This document shows positions 11,238 to 21,987 of a stretch of DNA of 64,000 nt, one piece after another. How positions within the stretch are numbered: position 1 is the stretch's first letter; each line of letters opens with the position of its first letter. The position numbers and the translations under genes are program-made. This DNA comes from Taxillus chinensis (taxonomy: Eukaryota > Streptophyta > Magnoliopsida > Santalales > Loranthaceae): NCBI GenBank assembly GCA_023512835.1, contig JAKCVP010000391.1:124001-188000 (forward strand), read 5' to 3'. The notes beneath the pieces were generated by a model. The model saw only the letters and a program-made list of their open reading frames with translations, was not told the origin of the DNA and did not search any database.

Positions 11238-11950
11238 TACATCATGGACGGTTTCCACTGACTGAGGTGTCAAGACGTTGGGTGCTTCGTTGTATGTAGA
11301 TTATGATTATGTTAGAATCTTGGGTCAATGGCATCCAAGAATGCCGCGCCGCTTGTTATATCGAACGTTGAATAGAGCAGCTATCCTCAGGACTCTACCA
11401 AACAGAGAAGGTCTGTGTCTTTGGGTCTTTATACCTTCACTCGTGATGTCCGACAGAGGTCACGAGCTGGACCAATTGACAGCCCCACACGTCGAGGATG
11501 GGCTGGGCAACTGAGCTGAGGAATCGGCCATAATTTGCCGACGGGAGTGGGTTAAGGATACAAAGATCAGGTACTTCGTATCTGTAGGTAGCGATCGCAG
11601 GTACTCGCGGAAGTCGCGGCTACTCAGAAGGCTGACAGGGGAGTGCGCAAAGAGGACGTCATCATTTGGCCCCAGGACTCGCATTGACCCATCTTGGCAG
11701 GGAAGGTTCAACTACGGAGAAACCTGCCGTGTGAGAGAGCTGTGCTCCCTCTCCGTTGCCTAGGTACACGTACGCGCGCCCTTCCCTCCGCTTCCTCACG
11801 CACCCGTTGTCTCAGAGCGAAGACGTCTCTGACTCCTCCGCCGCTTCCGTAGCCCTTGTCGCTCGCTCTGGACATGTCGCGTCGCACAGCCCGCTGCTGA
11901 ATCCTCTCTCTACTCAACCTCCTGCCCTTCCTTCCATCCGCAACCACATC
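11238..11950. other. Intergenic, UBA2 upstream region
   Basis: This is 713 bases. The UBA2 frame stays open upstream to about 11756 without family-like sequence. No other feature is seen. Confidence 0.5.
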
Positions 11951-13958
11951 ATGACCCGCGAAAAGTACCCGCGGCAGTCCCTGGGGTCCGCGTTCCTGAC
12001 CGAGGCGAAGAAGGTGAGTCAATTGTACTCTACACGAATGATACTAAGATCTATAAATGCTGATCATCACCACTAGACTCGCGTGCTGATGGTTGGCGCC
12101 GGCGGCATTGGTTGCGAACTGCTTAAGAATCTCGTCCTCACGGGCTTTGGCGAAATCCACATCGTCGATCTAGATACAATTGATTTGAGCAATCTCAATC
12201 GCCAGTTCTTGTTCCGGAACGAACATATCAAGCGATCAAAGGCTCTGGTTAGTACTATCTCCCATCGCCCGACAAACAGCGCAGCTGACATGCGCCGAGG
12301 TCGCGAAAGAGACCGCATCTCGATTCAACCCCAATGTCAAAATCGAAGCGCATCATGCCAATATCAAAGATCCCGAATTCGACGTCGACTGGTACACGCA
12401 ATTCAGCGTCGTTTTCAATGCGCTCGACAACCTCGAAGCCCGACGTCATGTCAATCAGATGTGTCTCGCTGCCGACGTTCCTTTAATCGAGAGTGGTACC
12501 ACGGGGTTCAATGGACAAGTCCAGCCTATCATTCGCGGCCTGACGGAATGCTACGATTGTCACCCCAAAGAAACTCCAAAGACGTTTCCAGTCTGCACAA
12601 TTCGGAGCACACCGAGCCAGCCAATACACTGCATAGTATGGGCCAAAGGCTATCTATTCGCAGAGATCTTCGGCACAAGTGAAGACAGCGACCCCAATGT
12701 AGACAGTACGGAGAACACCGATAATGCGGCTGAGATCGAGACCTTGAGGCAAGAGGCGCAAGCTTTGAAGCGGATACGCGAGTCAATGGGCTCGGAAGAA
12801 TTCCCAAGATTGGTCTTCGACAAAGTCTTCAGCGCCGACATTGAGAGATTACGAAGTATGGACGACATGTGGAAAACGAGGCGCAAACCTGAAGCGCTTG
12901 ACTTTGACCGGCTGAAGGAGGAGGCGCTGGGCGTTGGCGAAGCTGTTGCAACACAAGACCAAAAGATATGGACTAACGTCGAAAACTTTGCCGTCTTCTG
13001 TAGCAGTCTGCAGCGGCTCAGCAATCGACTTGACCAAGAGCGTGCGCGGAGTGATGTTGGCAATGCGGCTCCCGTTCTATCTTTCGACAAAGATGACCGA
13101 GACACCCTGGATTTCGTTGCTGCTGCTGCAAATCTTCGATCCATCATCTTTGGAATCGACCCAAAATCAGAGTTTGACATCAAGCAAATGGCTGGCAACA
13201 TCATTCCGGCAATTGCAACCACAAATGCCATGACCGCTGCTCTGTCCGCCTTGCAGGCCATTCAATTACTGCGTCAGGTCCTGCTTCGGCCTAAAGACGA
13301 ACGCGATTATCGAAAATCGAAGATGGTCTTCTTAACAAAGCCTACGGACCGAGTCATTTCGAATGAGCCTCTATCAACACCCCGCCCTGGCTGTCCCGTC
13401 TGCGGAGTTACGCGCGCACGCTTAGAAGTTGACTTGGACCGCGCAACTCTCGGCGACCTTGTGAAGAATATCCTGCAGGAACGACTCGGCTACAGTGGCG
13501 AGTTCTCAGTCAGTCATCCAGAGGGGCTCCTTTACGACCCGGATTTCGACGACAACCTTGAGAAAAAGCTGTCTGAGCTAGGTATAGCATCGGGCGGCTT
13601 TCTCACAGTGTCAGATGATAGCGACGACGATGCACGCGTCAATGTCGTGTTCAACGTCTCCAAGAAAACTATACCGGCCGAAGAACTTCCAGTCGTCCTT
13701 TCGGAGACGTTTGAGATTGCCCGCAAACCCAAGCAGCTGATCAATGGCACCTCAAATGGAATCAATGGCAACACGAACGGGCACCAAGACCTTGTCAGCC
13801 GCAAACGTTCCGCTGACGAAGCAGGTCTCGAGGCCGAAATTGTAGCGAAGAAGGGCAAGGTATTAGAGGGCAAACCGACAGATCAAGCTGGCAGCAAGGA
13901 TGATGCTGGCGTGATAACAATAGACGATGAAGGCGCTATAACCATTGATGACGATTGA
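11951..13958 (+). CDS. UBA2: SUMO-activating enzyme subunit 2 (Uba2)
   Basis: The catalytic half of the SUMO E1; it adenylates SUMO with Aos1 and carries it as a thioester. It has 630 residues in exons 11951-12013, 12077-12247 and 12300-13958. The N-terminal ATP site is [13 protein letters not shown], with [16 protein letters not shown] following. The active-site Cys177 is in [10 protein letters not shown]. Structural zinc ligands are the CYDC and CPVC pairs on either side of the catalytic domain. A ubiquitin-fold domain spans roughly residues 450-540. The C-terminus has an Asn-Gly-rich patch, basic KRSADEA and KKGK segments that probably act as nuclear signals, and a duplicated acidic [13 protein letters not shown] end. 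The start [12 protein letters not shown] matches the family, although the frame stays open upstream. Confidence 0.97.
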
Positions 13959-14604
13959 AGGATTGTCTCTGGAGGTCCAGAGCCAGCGCAACACGACGAT
14001 ACGAAGGTCATTTCATGCAGTCACGTATCTGCTTCTAATCCCCCACTCTACGGCGCACTTGCTGCTGCTATACCCCGCTCGTGGATGAGCACACAAGCAG
14101 CAAACAGTCGTAATGGGGATTGTAACATAATCACATTGCATCACAAGGGTTCGAAGGGGCTTGGTGAGGGTTTCTATGGCTGAATTGAGTGGTGATCCCT
14201 CGGCTGCGTCTGGATGGCGGGCGTTTGGCAACTTTGGCTGGACGTGATGGCCACTGATTGTGTAGTCTGATGGAGAATGCGAATGATGATTGAAAAGAGT
14301 CTCGGCTTTGTCATTTTCCCACGTCGTTTTCTGAACATCCTGCGGGTGATGTTGCTTGACCGTAAGTACATGCCTCATCGAGTAATTGAGAGCGTCTACT
14401 GTGCGACTGAAGCATATGCATTGATGCATAGGCACAAGTGACACTATAAGGTACAGCAGCACGTGAGTAGTTTCCTGTAACGCGTAGACACTGTGTCAGT
14501 CATTTTGAGACAGACGCGTCAAACAGTCCACTTTTCCACCTACTGCAAACCTCAAACACCATCCATCTCCTTTGCGCTCAAGCCTCCGCCAACAACGAGT
14601 CATT
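13959..14604. other. Intergenic, nothing recognised
   Basis: This is 646 bases between UBA2 and elongin C, both on the plus strand. No feature beyond a TC-rich leader before 14605. Confidence 0.5.
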
Positions 14605-15131
14605 ATGGCGTCCACAGCCGACGATCCCCTCTACACGACTCTCGTCTCAAAGGACGGCTTTGAATTCCAAGTCCTTCGATCCGCGGCAGAGCAGTCCAAT
14701 GTGATTAAGAAGATGCTCAACTCTGGCATGAGAGAGCAAACCTCGAACCGCTGCGAATTCGGTGAAATATCGTATGTTTGCTCTTTCTCTTTTTGTCTAT
14801 GTCGACCTACGGTCTACTTCTCGGAGTGGATGTCGATTGTGTTACATGTCAATTTGATGATACCCGGATAGGTGTATCAATCAAGTAGCGTCGCAGCAAA
14901 TTGCAACAATAAGGATCACCTGCATCACGCTCTGCACAGGATTAGACACTGAAAGCAATCGAGAGACACGAGAGACTAATTGTTGCAACCAGGGGCGTAG
15001 TACTCGAGAAAGTCTGCGAGTATCTCTATTACAAGCAGCGACATGCTAAGAGCAAGGACGTGCCTGATATGGATATCCCGCCTGAACTTTGCCTTGAGTT
15101 GCTGGTTGCTGCGGATTTTCTGAATTGCTGA
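14605..15131 (+). CDS. ELC1: Elongin C (Skp1/BTB fold)
   Basis: A 101-residue adaptor that links cullin-3/5-like scaffolds or elongin A to BC-box proteins; in yeast Elc1 works with Ela1 and Cul3 on stalled RNA polymerase II. Exons are 14605-14771 and 14993-15131, with a 221-nt intron whose splice restores ISGVVLEKVCEYLYYK. Family hallmarks are YTTLVSKDGFEFQVLRSAA at the start and PPELCLELLVAADFLNC at the end; this terminal Cys is typical of elongin C. Length is normal. It is convergent with SEN54, 1.1 kb away. Confidence 0.95.
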
Positions 15132-16237
15132 ATTTGGGCCTAGCGAGGGTTCTGACTTACTATCTGGACCTTTTCATCGAAAGGGGCTGGTGGGTACTAC
15201 TAGCCTTTTTGCTCGAAGAAGCATAGGTATTAGCAGCGGCATTTGCATTGGCCTTTGCATCGGCAATTGCGAGGCGTAGGTGGTGCTCAGGTGCGTATTG
15301 GGCTGGGGTCTGAAGTGGACTTGTGTTGATACGCACGGGAGCACTGCCATGGCTGCCTGGGTACTTGCTCAAGCTGGTCCAGAGCGATGTGGATGGGACA
15401 AGCTGCCTACACCGTGAGCATTACTTACGGAAACATGGAACGAACGAATGATCACGAAGCTATGATAACGAACGTAAGTCCAATCTCAGACCCACACTCA
15501 TCCCCCCTTCAAAACCCTAGATGGTCACGGACTAACCGGCATCAACACAGAGTAATTAATGCACAAGACACAAGGCGCAGAACGTCGCCAACAGCGCCGC
15601 ACACATGACGCTAGACATTGATGTCCATGTTTCTCTCTTCATATTCCAGTTTTTCTTCATCTGACTTTAGCCCGTTCGTCACGCAGGTATGATATGTAAG
15701 GTACCTGACTAGGTACCTGCCTAGCCCATCCAAGGTAGGAAGGTAGACACCTACTGTACTCCCCTCAGCAAAAAAAAAAGCAAACGCATCACGAGCATAT
15801 TCGTCCTAGCTACTCATGCTTCCGACGCCTATAGCTGATGCAAGACCATCTTCTACGTCCCTTGACATAACTATCCTAGTCCCAGACGAGTGGGGTGTGG
15901 CTTTTTAACCTGGGAGGACATGTTCTTGCATATCTGAACGTGATAGACATGGACCTTGAGATTGATCCAGTAAAGTAGTGATATCTGCTCTGTATCTGTA
16001 GGGTGGGACGCAAAGCGAGTTCAGCGCGAGGCACACAGAGAGAAAGAACAGCAAGCAAAGTGGGAAAAGGTAGGAACTTTCTTCTTGTTTCAGTCAAGAC
16101 CAGAATCGACTCCATTTTATATGCAGAAGCGCCGGGGCGCGGGTATCATGATGTGTCAAATAAGCGGATGGACGTCTAGAAATAATACAGGTACTCAATG
16201 GCGCTCTTCATCATCATCATTAGCGGCAACGTCAACT
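15132..16237. other. Intergenic between convergent genes
   Basis: About 1.1 kb of 3' flanks. A minus-strand open frame at 15160-15372 is Ala/Ser-rich and starts with TTG, so I do not call it. A short tandem repeat is listed separately. Confidence 0.5.
15700..15723. repeat. 12-base tandem duplication
   Basis: GGTACCTGACTA is followed directly by GGTACCTGCCTA, differing at one base. Each copy contains the palindrome GGTACC. Confidence 0.8.
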
Positions 16238-17620
16238 CTAAGTTGCTCTTCCTCTTCCTCCACGTGCTCCACCTCTACCTCTTCCCCTTCCTCGTCCGCC
16301 ACCCTTTCCACCTCTTCCGGCAAAGTTGAGGTCATACACGTCTTCCTCGGCGAAGCCAGCTTCACCAAGGCGGATGTAGCTGATGATACCCTCGTCAACG
16401 ACAGCGAGGAGCACATTTCGCCAACCGTGTTTCAGACGTTGATATACGCCGCCGACGCCACCGCGCCCTCTGCCTCCGCGTGCTGATCCAGCCGAGTTTG
16501 TCTCGCGTCCAGGTGGAGGAGCTAGTGGCTGCTCATTGAGTAGGCCGTCGATCTCGGCCAGTGATGGAAGAGACGTTTCCCGTGCGGACACGACACAGAC
16601 GCGAAAGTCGGGCTGCCCAGGCTGTGACTTGCGAAAGGTAGATGTGGCGCGGTGGATATTGTATGTTGTGGTGAAAGGGGTGCGCGTAGTCTCAATCTGC
16701 GACTCGTCCCATGCCTGCGGCGTTTCTGTTGGCGTTCGTTGTGACGGATAGAGTGAGGGGATGATGCGCAGATTGCGATACATTTCCGGGTAGGATCGAT
16801 ACCATCCAGAACCAATCACTGGACCATTGGCAAGCTTTTGGGAAGGCGAGCGGCTTAGAAGGCCGAGCAACCAGGCACTGATGCCAGCGAACGGATCGCG
16901 CTTGGACGACAGGGTCGAACCTGGCTGGGCTGGCCTCAACGGCTTCACCTCGTCAAATCCCTCGGCGCGGAGGACAGCAAATCCAGAGCGCTTGAGGTTG
17001 GCGTAGACGATATACTTCTCCGGTGTGAGGTTTCCAGGACCTCCAATGCAAGCGGCGTAAGCTGCCTGTAGCGACATGGGAATACCGCTGATGTCGGGAT
17101 ATGCAGTTTCTTGAAGCTGTGACTCATCCACATTGGTCGAATTTTCTCCAATGTCTTGCATTTTCGAGTCTTCGCCTTTCCACCACACATCCAGACGTCC
17201 GCTCTCAAGGGCCCACAGTGCTTCTTCGGGGTACAGCGCTGTGCCTGTGCCTCGTAGAGATTTTCCAATCTTACTGAACGCTGTTCCCTTGGGCTTCGGC
17301 ACAGTGGTGATGCCAGTATGAGGATCATAGAAACCCCGTACGTGTTGCTTGGCGCTGTGTATGCGGACGTGGGAGAGGGCGTCGGTCATGGCATCGCGAG
17401 AGGCTTGGAGAGCAGAGGACTGCGCATTTGTGGGGTGGGGTTCGAAGTCTTTGACTCCACGCTTGGGAAGCGAAGAGCCAGCGGTCAGTGAGGAAAGCAG
17501 GCGGTAGTCAACAGTCCCCTGTTCAGAGCCGTCGTCATCGCTGTCAGAGTCTGGTCCTGGTGCGATGTGGGCTTTGGCGTAGGCGGGGAGCGCAAGAGTG
17601 TCTTCGGTCGCGTCTGCCAT
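16238..17620 (-). CDS. SEN54: tRNA-splicing endonuclease subunit Sen54
   Basis: A structural subunit of the Sen2-Sen15-Sen34-Sen54 endonuclease that cuts introns from pre-tRNA. It has 460 residues in one exon. The Sen54 N-terminal domain contains the diagnostic LYPEEALWALESGRLDVWW near residues 132-150, after GFYDPHTGITTVPKPKGTAF. The C-terminal fold has KYIVYANLKRSGFAVLRA (yeast-like beta-core) and ends in IISYIRLGEAGFAEEDVYDLNF. Odd features are two RGG-type tracts: SARGGRGRGGVGG before the last strand block and a terminal GRG-repeat tail of about 25 residues, suggesting RNA contact or arginine methylation. It lacks an endonuclease catalytic triad, as expected for this subunit. Confidence 0.95.
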   Translation of the reverse strand: MADATEDTLALPAYAKAHIAPGPDSDSDDDGSEQGTVDYRLLSSLTAGSSLPKRGVKDFEPHPTNAQSSALQASRDAMTDALSHVRIHSAKQHVRGFYDPHTGITTVPKPKGTAFSKIGKSLRGTGTALYPEEALWALESGRLDVWWKGEDSKMQDIGENSTNVDESQLQETAYPDISGIPMSLQAAYAACIGGPGNLTPEKYIVYANLKRSGFAVLRAEGFDEVKPLRPAQPGSTLSSKRDPFAGISAWLLGLLSRSPSQKLANGPVIGSGWYRSYPEMYRNLRIIPSLYPSQRTPTETPQAWDESQIETTRTPFTTTYNIHRATSTFRKSQPGQPDFRVCVVSARETSLPSLAEIDGLLNEQPLAPPPGRETNSAGSARGGRGRGGVGGVYQRLKHGWRNVLLAVVDEGIISYIRLGEAGFAEEDVYDLNFAGRGGKGGGRGRGRGRGGARGGRGRAT

Positions 17621-18563
17621 GACTGAAGCGTGTTGAATGCAGGTGAGCCTTAGGCTGGTGGAAGAGTCGCAATCATGTCATGTTCGCAGGAGTAAGTCTT
17701 GTCCAGACAAGTCGTACGTGAATTTGTCGCGTGAGTCAAGCTTTGGAGCGGGATGCACGTAATGATGAGCTTGAGATTTGTGACAGGCTTTCTGCAACAC
17801 TTCGCAGTGTTCCTCCTTCAATCGTTCAGCATGACTGCAATCGTGCAAGATGCAGTGTTCCTTGCCCTCGGCTGGTGGGCATCGGTGGCGTGAATAGGAT
17901 TCGAGTCGTCGCCTCAAGAGGTAGTCTGATAGATACGTAAGAAGCCGGCAGGCTGGTAAATGAGACGGCTAGGCTACCTACGTGGACCTTAATCGTACAG
18001 AAGTTTAAGCAGCATGTTGGTCCTTTCCCGCGAACCACTCGACCGCGCCTTCCGTCTTCAGTCTACTGTTTGTACCTCGCGACAGACCACCACCTGGTCT
18101 CCTCAACCGCATGCAATATAGTCCAAAGCCTGTTCCGCCCGCACTCCACTCTGAATCCACTGAACCTCTTGTTGAGGGCATCGAATTTTACTTTGCCATC
18201 ATGGCGTAGATCGTCCATATTCACATCACATGCTAGGTAGCATGCCTGGCGTCCACTTGTAATGACACCCGCAGACTAAGGCGACTTTCCCTATTCTCGT
18301 CGCCCCTGATAGGCCCGATGCTGCTCAGGATGAAGAAATATTCCAATACAGCTTGGAACTTTGCAGATCACTCGACGTCGTGGTCCTGGTGACTCAACCA
18401 ACCTGCAGAGGAGTCTGGCCCCCTTCGTGTGTATATTCAGGCAAGTGGTACCTAATCTAGCTGGTACCCACAACCTCTTTGTCAGCTGCGCAACATCGCA
18501 CTGCGCTTCCTCCTCAACCCCTCTCACCATCGCCGGCTGGGCCGTCATGATAGAGCAGGAATC
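17621..18563. other. Intergenic, divergent promoter region
   Basis: This is 943 bases between the divergent SEN54 and Zn2Cys6 genes. It holds paired GGTACC sites and an upstream ORF, listed separately. Confidence 0.5.
18446..18468. repeat. Paired TGGTACC elements
   Basis: TGGTACC occurs at 18446-18452 and 18462-18468, about 100 bases before the Zn2Cys6 start codon. Each contains a 6-base palindrome, and the outer flanks (GTGG / CCAC) are inversely repeated. A regulator site is possible but unproven. Confidence 0.35.
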
Positions 18564-18615
18564 ATGCAGTCCTCGTCGCCCACGTCGGATTCCTCGTTGT
18601 CGCTGGCCGTCGTGA
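18547..18615 (+). other. Upstream ORF overlapping the Zn2Cys6 start
   Basis: ATG at 18547 opens a 22-codon frame (MIEQESCSP...) that overlaps the main ATG at 18564 in another frame and stops at 18615. If the transcript starts upstream of it, it would lower translation of the regulator. The transcription start is unknown. Confidence 0.35.
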
Positions 18616-20415
18616 AGAAGAAGAAGCGGCCCAATTTGCCAAGAAGCCGTAATGGATGCGATGCCTGCAAGTGAGTTACCAAGACCCTAACTTCTTAGAG
18701 ATTATCGCATACCAACTCACTGGGTTCCAACTAGGTCACAGCGTGTCAAGTGTACGTTCGTAGGTCATGTTGTAGCTGCCGGCCGGCCGGCTATGCACGA
18801 CGATGTTGCTTCGTCTCTCAATGCTGACCACTCCCGCAATTTAGGCGATGAAGCGAAGCCATGTACTCGCTGCAGGCGAAGAAACATCCAATGCACTTTC
18901 AACAGCGCCCCAAGGGCATGGGTCTTTGCCCCGGCTGGCGGTCCTTCAGAGTACCCGCACGAGAGACAGCGACTGGACATTGACCACTTACAAACATTTC
19001 TCGAACTGATCATGCCAGCCTGTGATTTCTTCAATGGCTACCCAGGACTGCCGCTTTACAATCCAAGCTGGGTCAAGCATCTATACACGCACGAACCAGC
19101 CTTTCAGCATCTGGTCGTCGCCTACACCATCGCCAGTCGAGCCTACTGGAACCCCACTGGTCCAGCATGCGAGTGGAGCAAATACGTCGAGCGCGTCCTC
19201 AGCGCTATGCGAATCATGGGAAACCGGGAAAAGAGGCTGCACCCAGAAGTTCTTATGCCTTGTATGGTCCTCTTCACGTGGGCCGAGAACATGCGTCACG
19301 GCCCCAAGACAGAAGCCTTCTTTCACATTACCGCCTGCGTCAGGATGCTGCGTGACTGGGAAGAGTCGTCCGATGAAGCGGAGCAGGCGGCAGTCAAGCG
19401 CTATTCTCGCCTCATTGCTACAGGTGTAGCATCACTCATGAATGGAGGCTACACTCCCCCACCAGAGGAATTGAGACCCAAGTCCATGGGAGACAAAATC
19501 ATCACCCCTATCCCCGCCATGCTTGACTCTGTCACTGAAGCTGCCATCACTCTCGAGCATCTGATCATTGCGTGGATCATGCAAACACTCCGCCAGCACG
19601 ACACTTGGACAGCCTCCAACACTCCCACTGTCGAGTCCTCGCGTGCAGTGCTGACCCGTTGGGCGGCTTCCTTCCGCCATCTGGAGACATTCCTGAAGCC
19701 AGCAACTGAGAGTAGCGAATGGATGATAGGCTTGCTAAGTATCCACGAGAGTGTCGCCTCGTTAGCCCTTGCTTCTGTCCCGCATGGCTTCCAGGCAGAT
19801 TCGATGCTAGCCTCCACGCGTTTCGAGAACATCATGAAAGGCATGACACGCCTGCTGCAGACTCGCAACAAATTAGATCCACCAGAGAAAGACTTGATGT
19901 CACATCATCTCGGTCTCATCCCCCCACTCTTTTTCACAGCTCTACACTGCCCTGACCCTGCTTTGCGCAGTCAAGCAATAAAGGCTCTCGGATCACTCGC
20001 TCTGCACAAGGAAGGACTCTGGAACGCTCAGGCAGCTTCTCTGGTTGCTTGCCTGTGCAACAGAGAGCATGTACACGGGCCAAAGCTCACTTTATTCGAT
20101 AGAGTGGACTGTGTGTTGAACCCGCAGAAAAAGACGGTCGACATGGTCATTACTCTAATGCCCACAGGTCCGGGTATCGGTAGACAGTTGCGCGCACGTT
20201 TCACCGATGCTCAAGACTATGCCGCTTGCTTGGCCGTCAGCTGGCCGCTTGAGGCTCCTGTCCGAAGTTTCGGTTATTTGCGCACCCGGGTTCAGCCACA
20301 TCCTGGATGTGGAACCAGCCTCATGACGCTACGATGGCCTAAAGAACGATCGGCTTCTGCTTCAACAAGCAGTAGAAGTCCAGATTCACGCACTGCGAGT
20401 ATTGATTCGCGTTGA
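18564..20415 (+). CDS. Zn2Cys6 transcription factor, fungal-specific
   Basis: A 564-residue regulator. Exons are 18564-18670, 18735-18751 and 18845-20415. The middle exon is only 17 nt and supplies SQRVK. Splicing yields a canonical cluster NGCDACKSQRVKC followed by DEAKPCTRCRRRNIQC, spacing C-x2-C-x6-C-x5-C-x2-C-x6-C. A basic KKKKRPNLPRSR segment precedes it. The rest is helical, resembling the fungal-specific domain of sterol-uptake-type (Upc2-like) regulators, with no diagnostic motif to name a pathway. A start in the third exon (18793, MHDDV) would lie in what I read as an intron and would lack half the zinc cluster, so it is rejected. A Ser-rich tail ends the protein. Confidence 0.88.
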
Positions 20416-21987
20416 GCAGCTCTAGGGAGCTCACGGAGACTGGCACCATGTTCAAACTGCTGAGGCTGGGCGATGGCGTAGCTCTTGGCCTCAACAACGT
20501 TTGATCTGTTCAACGCACCTTTGTACCTATCATTTGGAAGCTGACTCTGCGATGGGACTCGGACCGGTACTTCCAGTCTCACGTGATTCACATCTCCGCA
20601 CGATGCCGAATGATGCTCGGACGGTGGAACTTGGGCCGATGCAGCTGGGCAAGATTATACATTTCCTTCGGGAAAGTCCAAGTATGGCTGATCATTCAAG
20701 GCGTGTCGCAGTCTAATGAGAGCGGCTGTGGCATCAGCTCCGCCTCGTCGAAAATCTCGGGTCTCCGCAGGAAGCCGAACTCAGCCAGCGTTCACGCCTG
20801 ACAGACGATACGCATCCGTCTATCGTCCCAGGCTGCTTGATACACCTACTCGCCCTGGAACAGACGGGATGAAAAGGCTGGTGGAATACGAACCGCTGTC
20901 TATCTTATCCTGCTGATAGAATTTCCCGACAATCTGCGATCATCTACAAGGAGGCCCACGAGACGGGGGTAAGCCTAGCGGCCCCAGCGGGATAGTTGCC
21001 GGACGACTTGCCCTCCCACGAACGCCGGCTCGCGGCGATCAGCAAGCAGCTTTGCTCGGCGAACAATGGATTGCCGTCAAGCTCTGATTTGATAGCCCCA
21101 GCCAGTGCGGACCGGCAGCGTTGCGAGGACCATGCCGAAGGCACGCAAGGCAAAATTTTTTCGCACCGATTGGTTTCGGGCAGATGCTCCTGTAGGGCAG
21201 AGGCGGGCGACGATGGCTTAAGGTTGTCTCGACCGAGATTTAGTGCACACCACAAATGCCGGTCAGAGCGTGACGGGCGTGAACTTGTGCAGTGGCATTG
21301 TTATGCTTGCTTACGTTGAAGTTTCTCGGGTGGCTCACCTGAAAGAGAAGCAGGCAAAGCCGTTCAGCATCGGTGGTCCACCGAACGGCCAAGCACAGTT
21401 GATGATACAAGCCACATTAGGTCAATGTCAAAGAAGGGGAAGAAACAGCAATGCCTTGTATTAATTCATTGCAAAATACAATACAACGTAGAAAGGAAAT
21501 ATCTCTCATGCTCTTCTCCACCGCCTCCCATGCTCATGCTTTGAACATTTGAACAAACATCAAAGACATCAACAGCCATGGCAAATTAGCAACCCAGTCG
21601 GTTGGGAGCAAAACGCTCGCTGTACTGCTGCACCTCTCCACGTCAACCCTTGGCCGCCCAGGCACATGGATCAATGTTGCGGCCATCAATGGCATAGGTT
21701 TTTGTTCGCGTGTTGCTCCGCGTCCCATGGCGCCTGTTCCGCTCACTAGATTACATGGCCAGCTTGCCAGCCAGACACGCCACGCCAGCATAAACCAGGG
21801 GCGCAGGGAGGCAGACTAGGTAGCTCCAATCAAGCTAGCAAGGAAGCAAGTAATAGCAATAGCATTGACGCCTTTCGTCGTAACACGTCACACTCTTTCA
21901 GTTCGGTTCAGATTGGTACCGTATGATTAGAAGAACAAGTTTAAAACACGCTTGTCCATGTTTTGGATTTTTTGGATTTTGCCCATT
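20416..21987. other. Intergenic between convergent genes
   Basis: About 1.57 kb. Only short open frames without resemblance to known families; the part after 21900 is probably the ACL1 3' UTR (repeated TTTTGGATTTT). Nothing else seen. Confidence 0.5.

Noticed and set aside
14772..14992. Possible C/D-box snoRNA in the elongin C intron (TGATGA and CTGA words)
   Set aside because: The boxes lack a closing stem, and the spacing and C-box start are not convincing.
15160..15372. 70-codon Ala/Ser-rich minus-strand frame
   Set aside because: Begins with TTG, is low in complexity, and lies in the elongin C 3' flank.
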